DNA of 64,000 nt from Limanda limanda (lineage: Eukaryota; Chordata; Actinopteri; Pleuronectiformes; Pleuronectidae): NCBI RefSeq assembly GCF_963576545.1, contig NC_083656.1:4717686-4781685 (forward strand), written 5' to 3'. The notes below the pieces were generated by a model. That model saw only the letters and a program-made list of their open reading frames with translations, ran no database searches and was not told the origin of the DNA. A program made the translations under genes and the position numbers. Positions 1 to 9,642 of the stretch are shown here, in pieces. Within the stretch, counting starts at the first letter, position 1. Every line of letters begins with the position of its first letter.

Positions 1-723
1 GTGCTCTACTGAGTTCAGTCGGGATTTGTGTGCCAGGATATGATCCGTTTGTTTGTGTGTCTGCATCTGTGCATGTGAGTGTGACCTTGAGGACGGATCA
101 AAGCAGGTCTGGGTCTTTGAGGAGCTTCCAGGGCAGCTTCCCATTATGTCTCCAGCTTGAAGGGGTGTATGGAGGAGGAGAAGGTGCTGGGAGTGAAAGA
201 ATGTCCAGATGTACTTTCGGAATCCGCTCTTTCAACTCAGCCTGCAGCGCTGGAGCTCAGATTCCCAACACCTGAGCCACCGATCATAGATTAACGCTGC
301 ATCTTGATCTCCTGGTCTCAGAACACCACGGACAGGATGGAGTCCTCGGCCTGGTACCGGGATCCCAAATCAAACACACTCGTAATCCCACTGTGGTCAT
401 TGTAATTCAGAGCTGTGTCAGACAGCTAATGCAGTGTACGGGTTGATTTGGGATGGAGATTTACTCCATGTGGAGATCGTTTGCTCAGAGTTTAACACGA
501 GAGCCGACGTGCACGGGAGGGAATCGGATCGCTGGAGTTCACTTTCTGTGAGCGAAAACTTAATCAGTCACTATTTAAACTGTCAATATGCCTTTTTTAG
601 CCCAGTAAAGCAAATGGCTTAAAGAAGTACAATGGTAACGCTTCACATGAAGCACAGATCATGATACTAACACATGCTGCAGCTCGCTGTGATGTCAACC
701 CCTGGTTTGTGAGCTGTTGTTTT
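1..723. other. Non-coding DNA, inferred sdk2 intron
   Basis: No exon, RNA gene or clear repeat is seen. Open frames here are short and lack any recognisable domain. The stretch lies upstream of a sdk2 exon whose first base completes a split codon, so it is most simply the 3' part of a sdk2 intron. The opening bases resemble part of a percomorph-type repeat that also occurs near 50 kb, but the match is too short to call. Confidence 0.5.
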
Positions 724-990
724 GATAGATAGATGGATACTTTATTAATCCCGTGGGAAATGTAGGTCATCCAGTAGCTTATACATATATACACTTATAC
801 ACCTCACTGACATACATACATAAATCACAGAAACATAGGGACAACATATTACAGATACATGAATGGGTCTGACCCTATGATACAGAATACAGTGATGGTC
901 TCAGTGTCAGTATGAAAGTGTTCTTGTGCTGCTGGAGTAGATGATGCTGCCTTGTGTTTTGTCCACCGCCATCTTGGTTTTTGGAAACCA
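724..990 (-). mobile_element. Fragment of a teleost non-LTR-type retroposon tail, with adjoining repeat
   Basis: A short GATA/GATG run is joined to GGATACTTTATTAATCCC and GTGGGAAAT. This is the antisense form of a tail seen next to GATA microsatellites in many teleost genomes. The same arrangement recurs at 45541, where ACTTCATTCATCCCC follows a GATA array. The stretch continues into a segment with CCGCCATCTTGG, which I also know as dispersed in fish. No reverse-transcriptase coding sequence is left and no target duplication was found. The repeat nature is fairly clear; the family name and exact ends are not. Confidence 0.55.
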
Positions 991-3871
991 GAAGTAACCA
1001 TATTTGGAGAAGCAGGGGGGGTGGAGCCTGATTGAGAACTGGAGGATACTGCACCTGCATCCCTCCCGTCACTCAGACCACATTGGGAGGTGGTCTGGGA
1101 CGCTTCAGGTTCCATTAGTGTGAAGGTAACTGCTGGGTCCTGGGCCACACTGAAAGACCTACTACCGGGTTTTTAGACATTATATTATCCATACACAATA
1201 TAAACTGCCACATGTTGATTAACTTTTGAATCCAAATGAGTCAAAACTTTGCAGGATCCTGGGGAATTCTCTCATCTTTTTGCATATCGAGCGAGGAAGT
1301 GAGATCCCGTCCCGGGCAGTTACTGCAGATGCATGCTGGATGCATTCTAATAGTGTGAAATTACGAATTTAGAACTGTCCTCGGGATATATTTCTAAAAC
1401 CAGGTCTGAACTTGGCCTCTGAGAACACATACACTTCTTCTTGGAATCAATCACATGGGCGCAAATGTGTTTGGGGCCCGAGGCTCCTGCTGGAGATCAA
1501 TGTTTAAAACGCTGGTGCGATACAGAGGGAAGGATTAACAGCATCGCTCCTGTGTGTGGCTTTGTATCTTCCTCTTTCAGATGTTTTCCAAACCTACTCT
1601 GACACACTAGTTTGCATTTTAAAAGGGTCTCGGTGAGGTAACTCGGCGTAGATTAACATGGTTTTAAACACTCTTGAGTGACAAAGCTCTTGAACACTTC
1701 AGACATGTTAATGAGTCCCTACAGGCAGCGGCAGCGGGAGGAGAGCTTGATAATGAGTAAAGAACGGGGGCAGATCTGATTTCACCCCGTGGCTCGTTTC
1801 TTACCCGACACGCCGCTGACTGGGTTTTGCTGTGAGAGGATTAAGTGGACTCTTCTCGCTGCGAGTGCGAGAGCTGATAAATAATTTACACCTCACTCGA
1901 TATTGACGGCGCACGAGAGGGTCAAGGAGAACGTCTGAAAGTGGGCCGAGCTTCCTCCGTGGTTATAACAATTCACGGCGGCGTCTCCTCTCGTGTGCTC
2001 TCTGTTTGCCGGTGTCGTGAGAGCGACTCGCTCGGAGAACCGCTGACGAATTCATGTCGTTTAAAGGCTGCGGTGGAAAGAACTCCTGGGAATTTCTGCA
2101 CTCTAAGGATTTTTGAGTCTTCTTTAGTCGTCGAAACTTGACAACAGAACTCGGATCATTGCACAGAGCTTGCAAAGACTCGAGAGATATCACTCAAATG
2201 AGCTGGAATAAGAACATGTGTCGCTTGCATTTAAGTGTCTCTCTGTTGTGCACGTACCACTCAAATTAATTAGCTCTAATCTGCTTTAATATAACTCATC
2301 GGTGGGTAATTGAATTACAGCTTGGTTTTGTGATTTCCCTGTGGAGTTTTGTCCATTTTGTCCCTCATGAACATTGCTCGAATTTTACCCGCAACATTTC
2401 TGAGATGCCTTCACAATATGTTTATTCGGAAAAAATACTTATGCGAATGTGGTTTGGATGTGCTCCGGGCTGCGTGTGCTCCGACACCGCGGCCTGGAGA
2501 GTCAACAGGAGTCAGCATGTCCCGGTAGTCTCGGCCAAACCAGCACCAATCAGCAGAAACACATGGGTGTTTGTTTAGCGGGAGCGCGGACACTGGAAAG
2601 AACGAAGGAGCTTAAAGGCTGAGAGAGAAATTTCGTTTTTTTTTTTCCCACTCTCATATTTACTCAGAGAAAACCCCTCGAAAGAACGCGCCATTTTAGG
2701 AATTGTTTTTTTCTCTCCCTGGTAATTCCTGTTATAGTCTCCCCTCGTGTTTTCCTCATTCCTTCCTCCTCTCAGCTTTCACTTCTCACTCCACACGTCT
2801 CCTCGACCCCGTCCTCGCCGCCCAGTCCCACCGCTTGCACTCTTCAAAACCTACACCTCAATGACACAGCAGCACGCCACTGTCAGTTTAAATCCTCGCC
2901 ATCGCTCACGTTGGCTCGGATAACATTTGCCGCGGAGGGAAAATCCTGCAGGCTGCACATTTGTGTAATGACCCCTTGAGCACGGCAACAGTTCAATTTA
3001 TAATTTAGTCACAAGGGCCCAGTGGTTTGGCATTCCACAGCCCGCAGTGAGGAGTGAATCGGGGATATTATTCGTTCCAGCGGAGACTGAGAGCAGGCAG
3101 CCGTCTCATGAGTGTCCCATGATTCTCATCAAGCCTCACTCCCACACGCACAGACAGAGATACGTGTGAACCTGAGAGGAAGCGCCCGCTGCTCAGTCTC
3201 CCGCGGTATAGAAGCTGAGCTGTTGCACAGTTACCTGTTTATCTTTAATCACAATCTGCTTCACTGTCGTTTATCTGAATTCGATGAAACACGGCCCGAG
3301 GGTTTTTTAAAAAGAGAATCATGACAATTGAGGTAAATTTGGCCGTCGATCCTGTTTGTTGTGATAGAAATTGTACTCAGCGAGGTGATTACTGAGATTT
3401 AGGAGAAAGAGACAACATCGATTCAGCTCAGTCTGATGTGGCAGGAACACGTCTGATAGCGTTTGTCCACAGAACCAACATGTTGGTGGGAACTGTCTCA
3501 AATTGTATGATCAGGCCACAAGATTCTGCCACAGGCTTCATAATTTTACAGATTTGGTTGAAGACTTGGATGTGTACAGTCTGATTGGGTGTTGGAGGTT
3601 TGCACTACAGTAGTTTTACTTATGTGTCTGCACAGTATGCGCTTTGTTTATCAGAGTGATATGAAAGAATCATTTGAAGATTGAAATGATGTGTTTCGGC
3701 GTCACATGTTTCTCGGGGGACATCCAGGATATTTGAAGCTTAAATACTCGGGTGTTGCCATGACACACGTCTGAAGAGCTCCTGGTTATTATCACCAATA
3801 GGAACTATGGCAAAAACTATGAAAACAAGTTCTAATAAACTGGAATTTTCCGTTAAATTAGCTCATCTTCT
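991..3871. other. Non-coding DNA, inferred sdk2 intron
   Basis: No coding exon is recognisable on either strand. The segment at about 1650-1900, containing GTTAATGAGTCCC and TTGATAATGAG, looks like unique sequence rather than repeat and could hold a regulatory element, but nothing in it is decisive. The rest appears featureless, apart from short T and pyrimidine runs near 2635-2780. Confidence 0.45.
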
Positions 3872-4110
3872 CAAGATTCAAGATTCCAGATTTTTATTAT
3901 CAAATGCACAACAATAACATTAAGCAGTCGCTGGCAATGAAAAGCTTGAGTCACAGGCTCTCTTCTAGCAATGCTCAATAATTACAACCAAAAAAATAAA
4001 ATAGAAATAGTATAAAATAGAATAAAATAGAATATGAAAAATTTAAAATAGAAAATAAAATGTATATATCTAAATATATATATATATACAGCTCAAGAGA
4101 AAAATAGAAC
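3872..4110. mobile_element. Dispersed retroposon-like tail just upstream of a sdk2 exon
   Basis: The segment starts TCAAGATTCAAGATTCCAG, continues TTTTTATTATCAAATGCACA and then becomes A-rich, with repeated AAATAGAATAAAATAG-type blocks and a (TA)n run near 4074-4088. This type of 'TTTATT...ATGCACA...GCAATGAAA' tail is common in teleost introns. No ORF and no terminal repeats are visible. It stops about 100 bp before the splice acceptor at 4206/4207, so it sits close to the branch-point region without disrupting the pyrimidine tract. Confidence 0.5.
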
Positions 4111-4206
4111 AACAATAGTTCAATTGTGTGCAATAGTGCAAATGCAAATATTGCTTCTATGGAACAACCAAGTGAATTATTCTCACCTCCTGTGTCCTCT
4201 CCCCAG

Positions 4207-4336
4207 GTCTCCTCCCAGGCCCAGTCCAGGCAGTCTGAACTACTCGGACGAAGACGTCAGCACAAAGTACAACGACCTGATCCCTGCAGAGAGCAGCAGC
4301 CTGACGGAGAAGCCTTCTGAAATCTCTGACTCACAG
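4207..4336 (+). CDS. sdk2: Sidekick-2, penultimate coding exon (cytoplasmic tail)
   Basis: Sidekicks are large single-pass immunoglobulin-superfamily adhesion proteins that direct lamina-specific synapses, notably in retina. This exon encodes part of the intracellular tail. It follows a pyrimidine-rich tract ending CCCCAG and starts with the last base of a split codon. It then reads 43 codons containing the Sidekick block [13 protein letters not shown] and ends ...EISDSQ at CAG|GTGCAG. The exon leaves phase 0, which matches the phase-0 start of the exon at 10946, so the junction reads [12 protein letters not shown]. The tail is rich in Ser and acidic residues. The donor departs from consensus at +3 to +6, so skipping or intron retention is conceivable. 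Earlier exons (transmembrane, fibronectin and Ig domains) are not in the window. Assignment to sdk2 rather than sdk1 rests on the last exon and on cdc42ep4 next door. Confidence 0.9.
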
Positions 4337-4920
4337 GTGCAGCAGCGACAACACTCCCCTGTACGCTCTCTGTGTGTAAAACTGTCCACGGTGTGTGTGT
4401 GTCTGCGTTGTGTGTGTCTGCTGTAAATGTTTGTACCGTCTCTGTGTGCACACAGCCATCACCTTGAATTCCTCAGGAATTCAGCTTTGCATCGTCAGCT
4501 GTGCGGTGTTTTGTGTGCGTCCATACCGTCCACGTGGTTTCCCTTTGTCATCCACCTGAATGCATCCGACCCGCGGAGGTCGCGCGGTACGGCCACAGTG
4601 GAGAGAGGAGAGATAAATGACTCTGCTCGCTGGTGGCAAAGCAGCTTCTAGACCATGTTGCTCTGCAAACATCCACCTGAGCTCCCGGCCGCTGCGCTCA
4701 GCCACAGCACTTGTCGTGTAAGAGGCCGAGGGCAGAAGAGCCGTGCAGAATTTACTTTTGAGCTCAGGGAAGTCGCCAGGCAGCTTATCCAGCTTTCCTC
4801 CTGGATCGTCTGTAAGTAAGGTCAGACTCAGTTCTACTAGGACACTGTATCGGCTTTTTTTACCCTCATTAGCATCGTGACTGGCAAAGAATTTATACTG
4901 TTGTTATGAGAGGACACTGT
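4337..4920. other. sdk2: Start of the last sdk2 intron
   Basis: Intronic DNA after the CAG|GTGCAG donor. It contains a short GT-rich stretch near 4389-4425. The stretch at 4550-4800 is somewhat CpG-richer than its surroundings, but no ORF or promoter element stands out. Confidence 0.6.
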
Positions 4921-5003
4921 CATAGACTCTATAAAGATGGACGGTCATCAATTCTGAATAACTAATTAAAACAAAACGTACAAGAAAACTTAGCACTTGA
5001 ACA

Positions 5004-5469
5004 CATAGATATATATAAAGACTAGATGTCTCGTTCGACGGAGCCGGACGTCACCACATGGCGGCCATCTTGCCAGAGGTTGCTCGCTCACCCATAACAT
5101 TGTGTTGGTAGTGATAAATAACCATAACTTGCTCAATTTTCAACCGATTTTGAAACGGTCTGGTTTGTTATTAACGTCAGAGATGTAGATATGACACTGC
5201 ATACTTATGAATAATTATGTTATTTTCTAAAAAAAATTTATAATTTATGCAGTGTCATAACTACATCTCTGACGTTTATAACAAACCAGATCGTTTAAAA
5301 ATCGGTTGAAAATTGAGCAAGTTATGGTTATTTAAAAAGTAAGTACCACTACAACACAATGTTATGGGTGAGCGAGCTGCCTCTAGCAAGATGGCCGCCA
5401 TGTGGTGACGTCCGGCTCCGTTGGCCGGCAACGCGGACGAGACATCTAGTCTTTATATATAAATCTATG
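5004..5469. mobile_element. Palindromic (foldback) hAT-like MITE
   Basis: The two halves are near-complete inverted repeats. The left arm runs from CATAGATATATATAAAGAC through GCGGCCATCTTG, CTCGCTCACCCATAACA and AACCGATTTTGAAACGG to GACACTGCATA. The right arm returns the same blocks in reverse order and ends GTCTTTATATATAAATCTATG. The AT-rich centre lies near 5215-5245. The element is bounded by CTTGAACA at 4996-5003 and again at 5470-5477, an exact 8-bp target duplication as expected of hAT transposition. It is non-coding, so any movement needed a transposase in trans. A shorter relative lies at 16178-16474. Confidence 0.8.
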
Positions 5470-5506
5470 CTTGAACATACATCAGGTTGACCCATACTGC
5501 TGCCAG

Positions 5507-5520
5507 CCACCAGGGGGCGG
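5507..5520 (+). promoter_or_regulatory. CTCF-like motif inside the outer MITE
   Basis: CCACCAGGGGGCGG agrees well with the vertebrate CTCF core (CCASYAGRKGGCR). The motif belongs to the repeat family itself, so it is probably a by-product of transposon sequence. Occupancy is unknown. Confidence 0.35.
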
Positions 5521-5580
5521 TTGAGATGATTTGGCTTCACTATTTTGGTGAGCTGTCATGTCGTTTCCATCTTTATATAA

Positions 5581-6809
5581 TTAAGTAAATTTATGATCAG
5601 GCCTGACAGATAAATAACAGCCTTTCCTAGAAAACCCTCACTTGTGTTTGTTATGTGCTGAGTCAAACTCCTTCTGCCCTGTGAGTGTAACTGATGAATT
5701 GTGTGTCTCTCTTGTTTCCCTCCATCGATCAGTCTGCGTGCCACCCACCACGATGTCTGATTTTAAGTTTTATGTCTTTTTTCCTGTGTTTCTTCCCTCG
5801 ATGTTGTTTCTGTTTTGTGTTTACGTCGCCTCCCGCCCCCCCCCTCCGGCTCTGTGCTGGGTTGGGTGAAACCATCTCGCGGGACCCCCGTGTCACATGA
5901 AGAAGCATCGGGGGCGGGAAGTTCTCCTGAATTCTCTTCCTTCAGTGTTTTCCTTTCATGTAGGAATCTTTACCTCTGGGAAGTCCCCCCCCCCATGTTT
6001 TCTCGGGGGAACATCAAACCCGTGGTCCCTGGTGTGAACGCCGCACGCCGCCAGACGTCTCTCCCCACCTGAACTGATCCGAGACCCAAATCCTATTTCC
6101 AGATCAAATGAAAATCTCTCTGCAATGAATCGCTACGGACAGGACCTTTCGCGGCGTGATAACAACCGCCTCAAATGAAGCATTTCGACATGTCACCGGC
6201 TGTCGGGCGTATCTACCTTTCGCACTTGTGCATTGTCGAACACGGCCCTAATGCAGTGCACCCCCCCCCCCCCCCATGATGTCGCCCTTCCACGCTGCAC
6301 ATCCAAGGGCCTGACGTGAGCTTTGATGGGATGAGAAAACACAAAGTGCCGCCTGTTATGCCCCTGACAGGCCACCGTATCAGCGCCCAACGGTGCTTTG
6401 GAGAAATCCTGGAATGTTCTTTGAAGTTTTTATTGAGCGGATAACTCGGAGCTATCAGTCTGACATTGTGCCGTCGCTCCTCTTTAATCCCCGGGGCCTC
6501 CGCCAGCAGGTAGAAGTCGACTATTGTGCTCCTCAAGAGAGGATTTGGAGGAAACTAACATTGACTTTGGCAACACCGTCACTGCTCCACTCCCCTGCAG
6601 GTGGAGGCTGGTATTGACGTGTGTTTTTCCCCCCTTTAGTGTGAAGGCTTTTTTAATGTCCGAAGGTTGTCTCCGTGACGATGTGTTTGTTTCATTTAGG
6701 GCCGAAGACAGAGGATCACATCTGTGTCAGAGGTGGATTGTAGATTCTGGTTTTTCTCTGCTCTGATTCCGTGGGAGAGAAATGAAAAATGCTTTTTTTC
6801 TTTCTTCAA

Positions 6810-6811
<2 letters not shown>
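5581..6811. other. sdk2: sdk2 last intron, no gene
   Basis: Intronic DNA with several C-rich runs (5837-5847, 5987-5994 and a 15-C run at 6261-6275). The segment at 6100-6500 looks like unique sequence. No exon-like or RNA structure is recognisable. Confidence 0.5.
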
Positions 6812-6883
<72 letters not shown>

Positions 6884-6905
6884 ACTGTGCAAATAAACAC
6901 CTTGT

Positions 6906-6956
<51 letters not shown>

Positions 6957-7086
6957 TCTCTCTCTCTCACTCACTCACTCACTACTGTGCATATAAACAC
7001 CTTGTTCATCTCTCTATCTCTCTCTCGCTCTCTCTCTCTGTCTCTCTCTCTCTCTCTCACTACTGTGCATATAAACACCTTGTTCA

Positions 7087-7119
<33 letters not shown>

Positions 7120-7188
7120 GTCTCTCTCTATCTCACTACTGTGCATATAAACACCTTGTTCATCGCTCTCTCTCTCTCTCTCCCTCTC

Positions 7189-7238
<50 letters not shown>

Positions 7239-7298
7239 TCACACTACTGTGCATATAAACACCTTGTTCATCTCTCTCTCTCTCTCTCTGTCTCTCTG

Positions 7299-7358
<60 letters not shown>
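6812..7358. repeat. (TC)n array punctuated by five copies of a 30-bp unit
   Basis: Tracts of (TC)n are interrupted five times by one near-identical 30-bp block that opens ACTACTGTGCATATAAACAC and closes CTTGTTCATC. The copies lie at 6881-6910, 6981-7010, 7059-7088, 7135-7164 and 7243-7272, giving steps of 100, 78, 76 and 108 bp. The first copy differs by one base (CAAATAAAC). The TC tracts vary in length and carry scattered TCTG, TCTA and TCAC variants. The + strand is almost pure pyrimidine for about 550 bp. The pattern fits unequal exchange or slippage of a compound unit of (TC)n plus a 30-mer. It lies in the last sdk2 intron. Confidence 0.95.
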
Positions 7359-7361
<3 letters not shown>

Positions 7362-8323
7362 GGGCTGCTGTTGCTTCTTTTGGCCGCGGTTCAACTCGGA
7401 GGATTGTCTGTGATGTTTGGATTGTCTCTCGTGACAGACTGATGTCATAATCCCAAAATAAAGGAGCATTATGCAGCCAAATAAATTAGATATTATACCT
7501 CCTAGTTTGACGACTTGTGTAGAACTCAGGGTGGCGGCAAAAAAAAAAAAGGAAGATGAAAAAAACTCGACTCAAACTCAAACTACAGACAGATGAGACA
7601 TTGAAGGAGAAAACCCAGAAAATATACATATGCTTCCGTCTCTTTTAAAAGTGATTCATCCGGCCCGAGACGATCAAAAAGCCCGAATCCCTTTGATTAC
7701 CACTGCTCTGATGGATCAACATGTGTACATTATGGTTGCAGCGGGGGAGTGGAGTTGCTAAGGGGGTCTGCACCCCCCCCTACGCAGCCAGACACACACC
7801 GCCCCCCCACTCCTATTTATCATCCGCAGGGGAATGAATCTAAAAACAAACAAATGTGTGTTTACTGAGAATGTCTGGACTTTTTAATCCCACTCCCACC
7901 CCCCCTCCAATCCAATCCAACATACACTGTTATTCTCTCTCTCTCTCCCCCGGGAACCCCTGCTGTGTTCACTTCATCAATGAGAGTGACATAGACAACC
8001 CCCCCACCCCTGTACCCTTCTACCCCCTCCTTTTTTAAATAATCCATAACCATAGGACAAAGGACTGACCCACTCTGTGGTATTGGGTTATGCATCAGTG
8101 TTTTGGGGGGGGGGAGGGGGAGGGTAGCGCTGCAAGCGAGAAGATTTCTCTCTCAGTCTTGTGCTGTTATATAAACCACGGGAAAGTGAAATTCAAATTT
8201 ATTCACAAGGCGTTTGAACAGTCTGTGCATTTTAAAGGAGCTTAATCAAACTGATTTAACCATAAGTGGAAAAGATTTTATTTTTTTTATCTTAAACGCC
8301 ATCTAAGATGACAGCAGATGTCG
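7359..8323. other. sdk2: sdk2 last intron, no gene
   Basis: Low-information intronic DNA with A-run (7540-7551), C-rich (7770-7810 and 7893-7906) and G-rich (8103-8124) tracts. The segment near 8190-8240 (AAATTTATTCACAAGGCG) may be a worn retroposon tail. No feature is supported beyond these low-complexity tracts. Confidence 0.5.
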
Positions 8324-8336
8324 AGGTCAAAGGTCA
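8324..8336 (+). promoter_or_regulatory. Perfect DR1 nuclear-receptor-type motif
   Basis: Two AGGTCA half-sites are separated by one A: AGGTCA-A-AGGTCA. This is the ideal DR1 layout bound by RXR heterodimers, HNF4 and COUP-TF factors. It stands at the left edge of the unique-looking stretch at 8337-8660. Binding is inferred only. Confidence 0.4.
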
Positions 8337-8660
8337 AAGTTCCTTGAGACAGAACATCTGCCGATTTGCCTCATAACGACCAATTCATCTCTAAACAGTC
8401 ATTTTGATGCGCCTCCATTTTCCCTCCTGTTTTCATTGTCGCTCGCATTGTTTCTTTATCTTGTGATGTGTGCGACTGTAAACAGGAACACGGGGCGGCG
8501 GCGTTATGCTAATGACAAAATAAACGACTGTCAAGAGGCTTCACCAGTTAATTAGATGGATTTCTCTGCTTAATTTAACATCATAATGACGGAAAAAATG
8601 TTTAATAATTGACACTGGCAGGCTGGCATATGTCTGTCGCACATAAACAACATGCTGGCT
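8337..8660. promoter_or_regulatory. Candidate conserved intronic regulatory element
   Basis: The segment is non-repetitive and dense in homeodomain-type cores: GCTAATGACAAAATAAACG, CAGTTAATTAGATGG, CTTAATTTAAC and CATAATGACGG. It reads like a vertebrate conserved non-coding element rather than neutral intron. No alignment was possible, so conservation is a guess from composition and motif density. Confidence 0.25.
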
Positions 8661-8995
8661 CCCTGGAGGCCGAGGTGCGATGTGCATTTCAAGCCCGAAG
8701 CCTGGTTCTCTCACAGAATGCTGCTCCAGTAATTAGCTTGTAATGACTTTAAGTAAGGAGCCACTTCACCTGCCGTGTCTCCCTCCACTCGGGGTTCCTC
8801 GGTTGGATCCTTGAGATATTTCGGTTTAAGTCTGGTGATGAAACCAAAGCAAGAGGAGGGCAGATTGCAGCGTGGGGTGTATCTGGAACATTTGAAGCCT
8901 CGGAACATCTGTTGCTCACATTTCACGGCCAAGCAGCGACAGCACAGGAGTAGGACGCAATCCATTGTGTCAACACTTCATTTGTGTCACTGCCT

Positions 8996-9012
8996 CACAC
9001 ACACACACACAC
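8996..9012. repeat. (CA)n microsatellite
   Basis: Short CA tract followed by imperfect CACTCACATACTCACA. Confidence 0.9.
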
Positions 9013-9242
9013 TCACATACTCACAATTAGAGCGGTGTTTCATCTCTCGGTTCAGTGTTAATTCTTCCTGAGTGAGGTAACACCGCTTGAAGTGGCTCAG
9101 TGTGTCCTGTCGGTCCGATGTGAATGGATCGTGTTGTGGTGTTGTTGTGTTGCTAAACACACCGGCATGATTGGAATGCTTTTCAACACTAGTTGGCCTC
9201 AAGTGTTTACAACCGGGAAACAATATTACAAACAGACACAAG

Positions 9243-9262
9243 CACACACACACACACACACA
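9243..9262. repeat. (CA)10 microsatellite
   Basis: Uninterrupted CA dinucleotides in the last sdk2 intron. Confidence 0.9.
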
Positions 9263-9435
9263 ACCGGTGATGCTTCTCAAACTCCGATTTCCTTATTGAG
9301 TCGAACAACAGCGTATAAACAAATCTCAAAAGAAAGTAGGTTCTTCGTAATTGATTTCAGGATGTTGAGGGTAAATGTTGTTGTGCAGGATGTCTGCCTT
9401 TGATAATTTGAGGGAGAGAAGGGGGTGGGATGTGC

Positions 9436-9472
9436 TTGTGTGTGTGTGTGTACGTGTATGTGTGTGTGTGTG
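9436..9472. repeat. Imperfect (TG)n microsatellite with trailing G run
   Basis: TG tract broken by TACGTGTATG in the middle and followed by GGTGGGGGGGG. Confidence 0.9.
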
Positions 9473-9620
9473 GTGGGGGGGGTCACTCTCCTTTGTTTAG
9501 AATCAGGAGAGGATCAAAAAGCACGACTGTTCCCCCTTTCTAATTCAACCCAAGCATTTTTTCAGTTTGGACATTTATAAACCCGGCTGACATGTTAAAG
9601 AAATAAAGAAAAGCCTTTGT

Positions 9621-9642
9621 GGGGGGGGGGGGGGGGGGGGGG
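9621..9642. repeat. Uninterrupted 22-G homopolymer
   Basis: Twenty-two consecutive G residues, the longest G or C run in the window. It could form a quadruplex, and its assembled length is unlikely to be exact. Confidence 0.9.

Larger units (their letters stand above)
4921..5580. mobile_element. hAT-like MITE of a common teleost family, split by a nested element
   Basis: The left end reads CATAGACTCTATAAAGATGG and the right end contains CCATCTTTATATAA, so the termini are imperfect inverted repeats. The interior near the right end, CCACCAGGGGGCGG followed by GATTTGGCTTCACT and GAGCTGTCATG, matches a repeat I know as very common in percomorph fish. About 466 bp in the middle belong to a second, palindromic element (5004-5469) with its own 8-bp target duplication. 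The outer copy is therefore older and was only about 190 bp long before the insertion. No transposase is encoded. Confidence 0.7.

Noticed and set aside
6881..7272. CRISPR-like look: five constant 30-mers at 76-108 bp steps
   Set aside because: The sequence between the constant units is simple (TC)n rather than unique spacers, the host is a vertebrate, and no cas genes are present. It is a compound microsatellite.
6724..7469. Overlapping Leu-Ser repeat frames on + and Arg-Glu repeat frames on -
   Set aside because: Artefacts of (TC)n. The regular interruptions belong to a 30-mer repeat, not to a protein.
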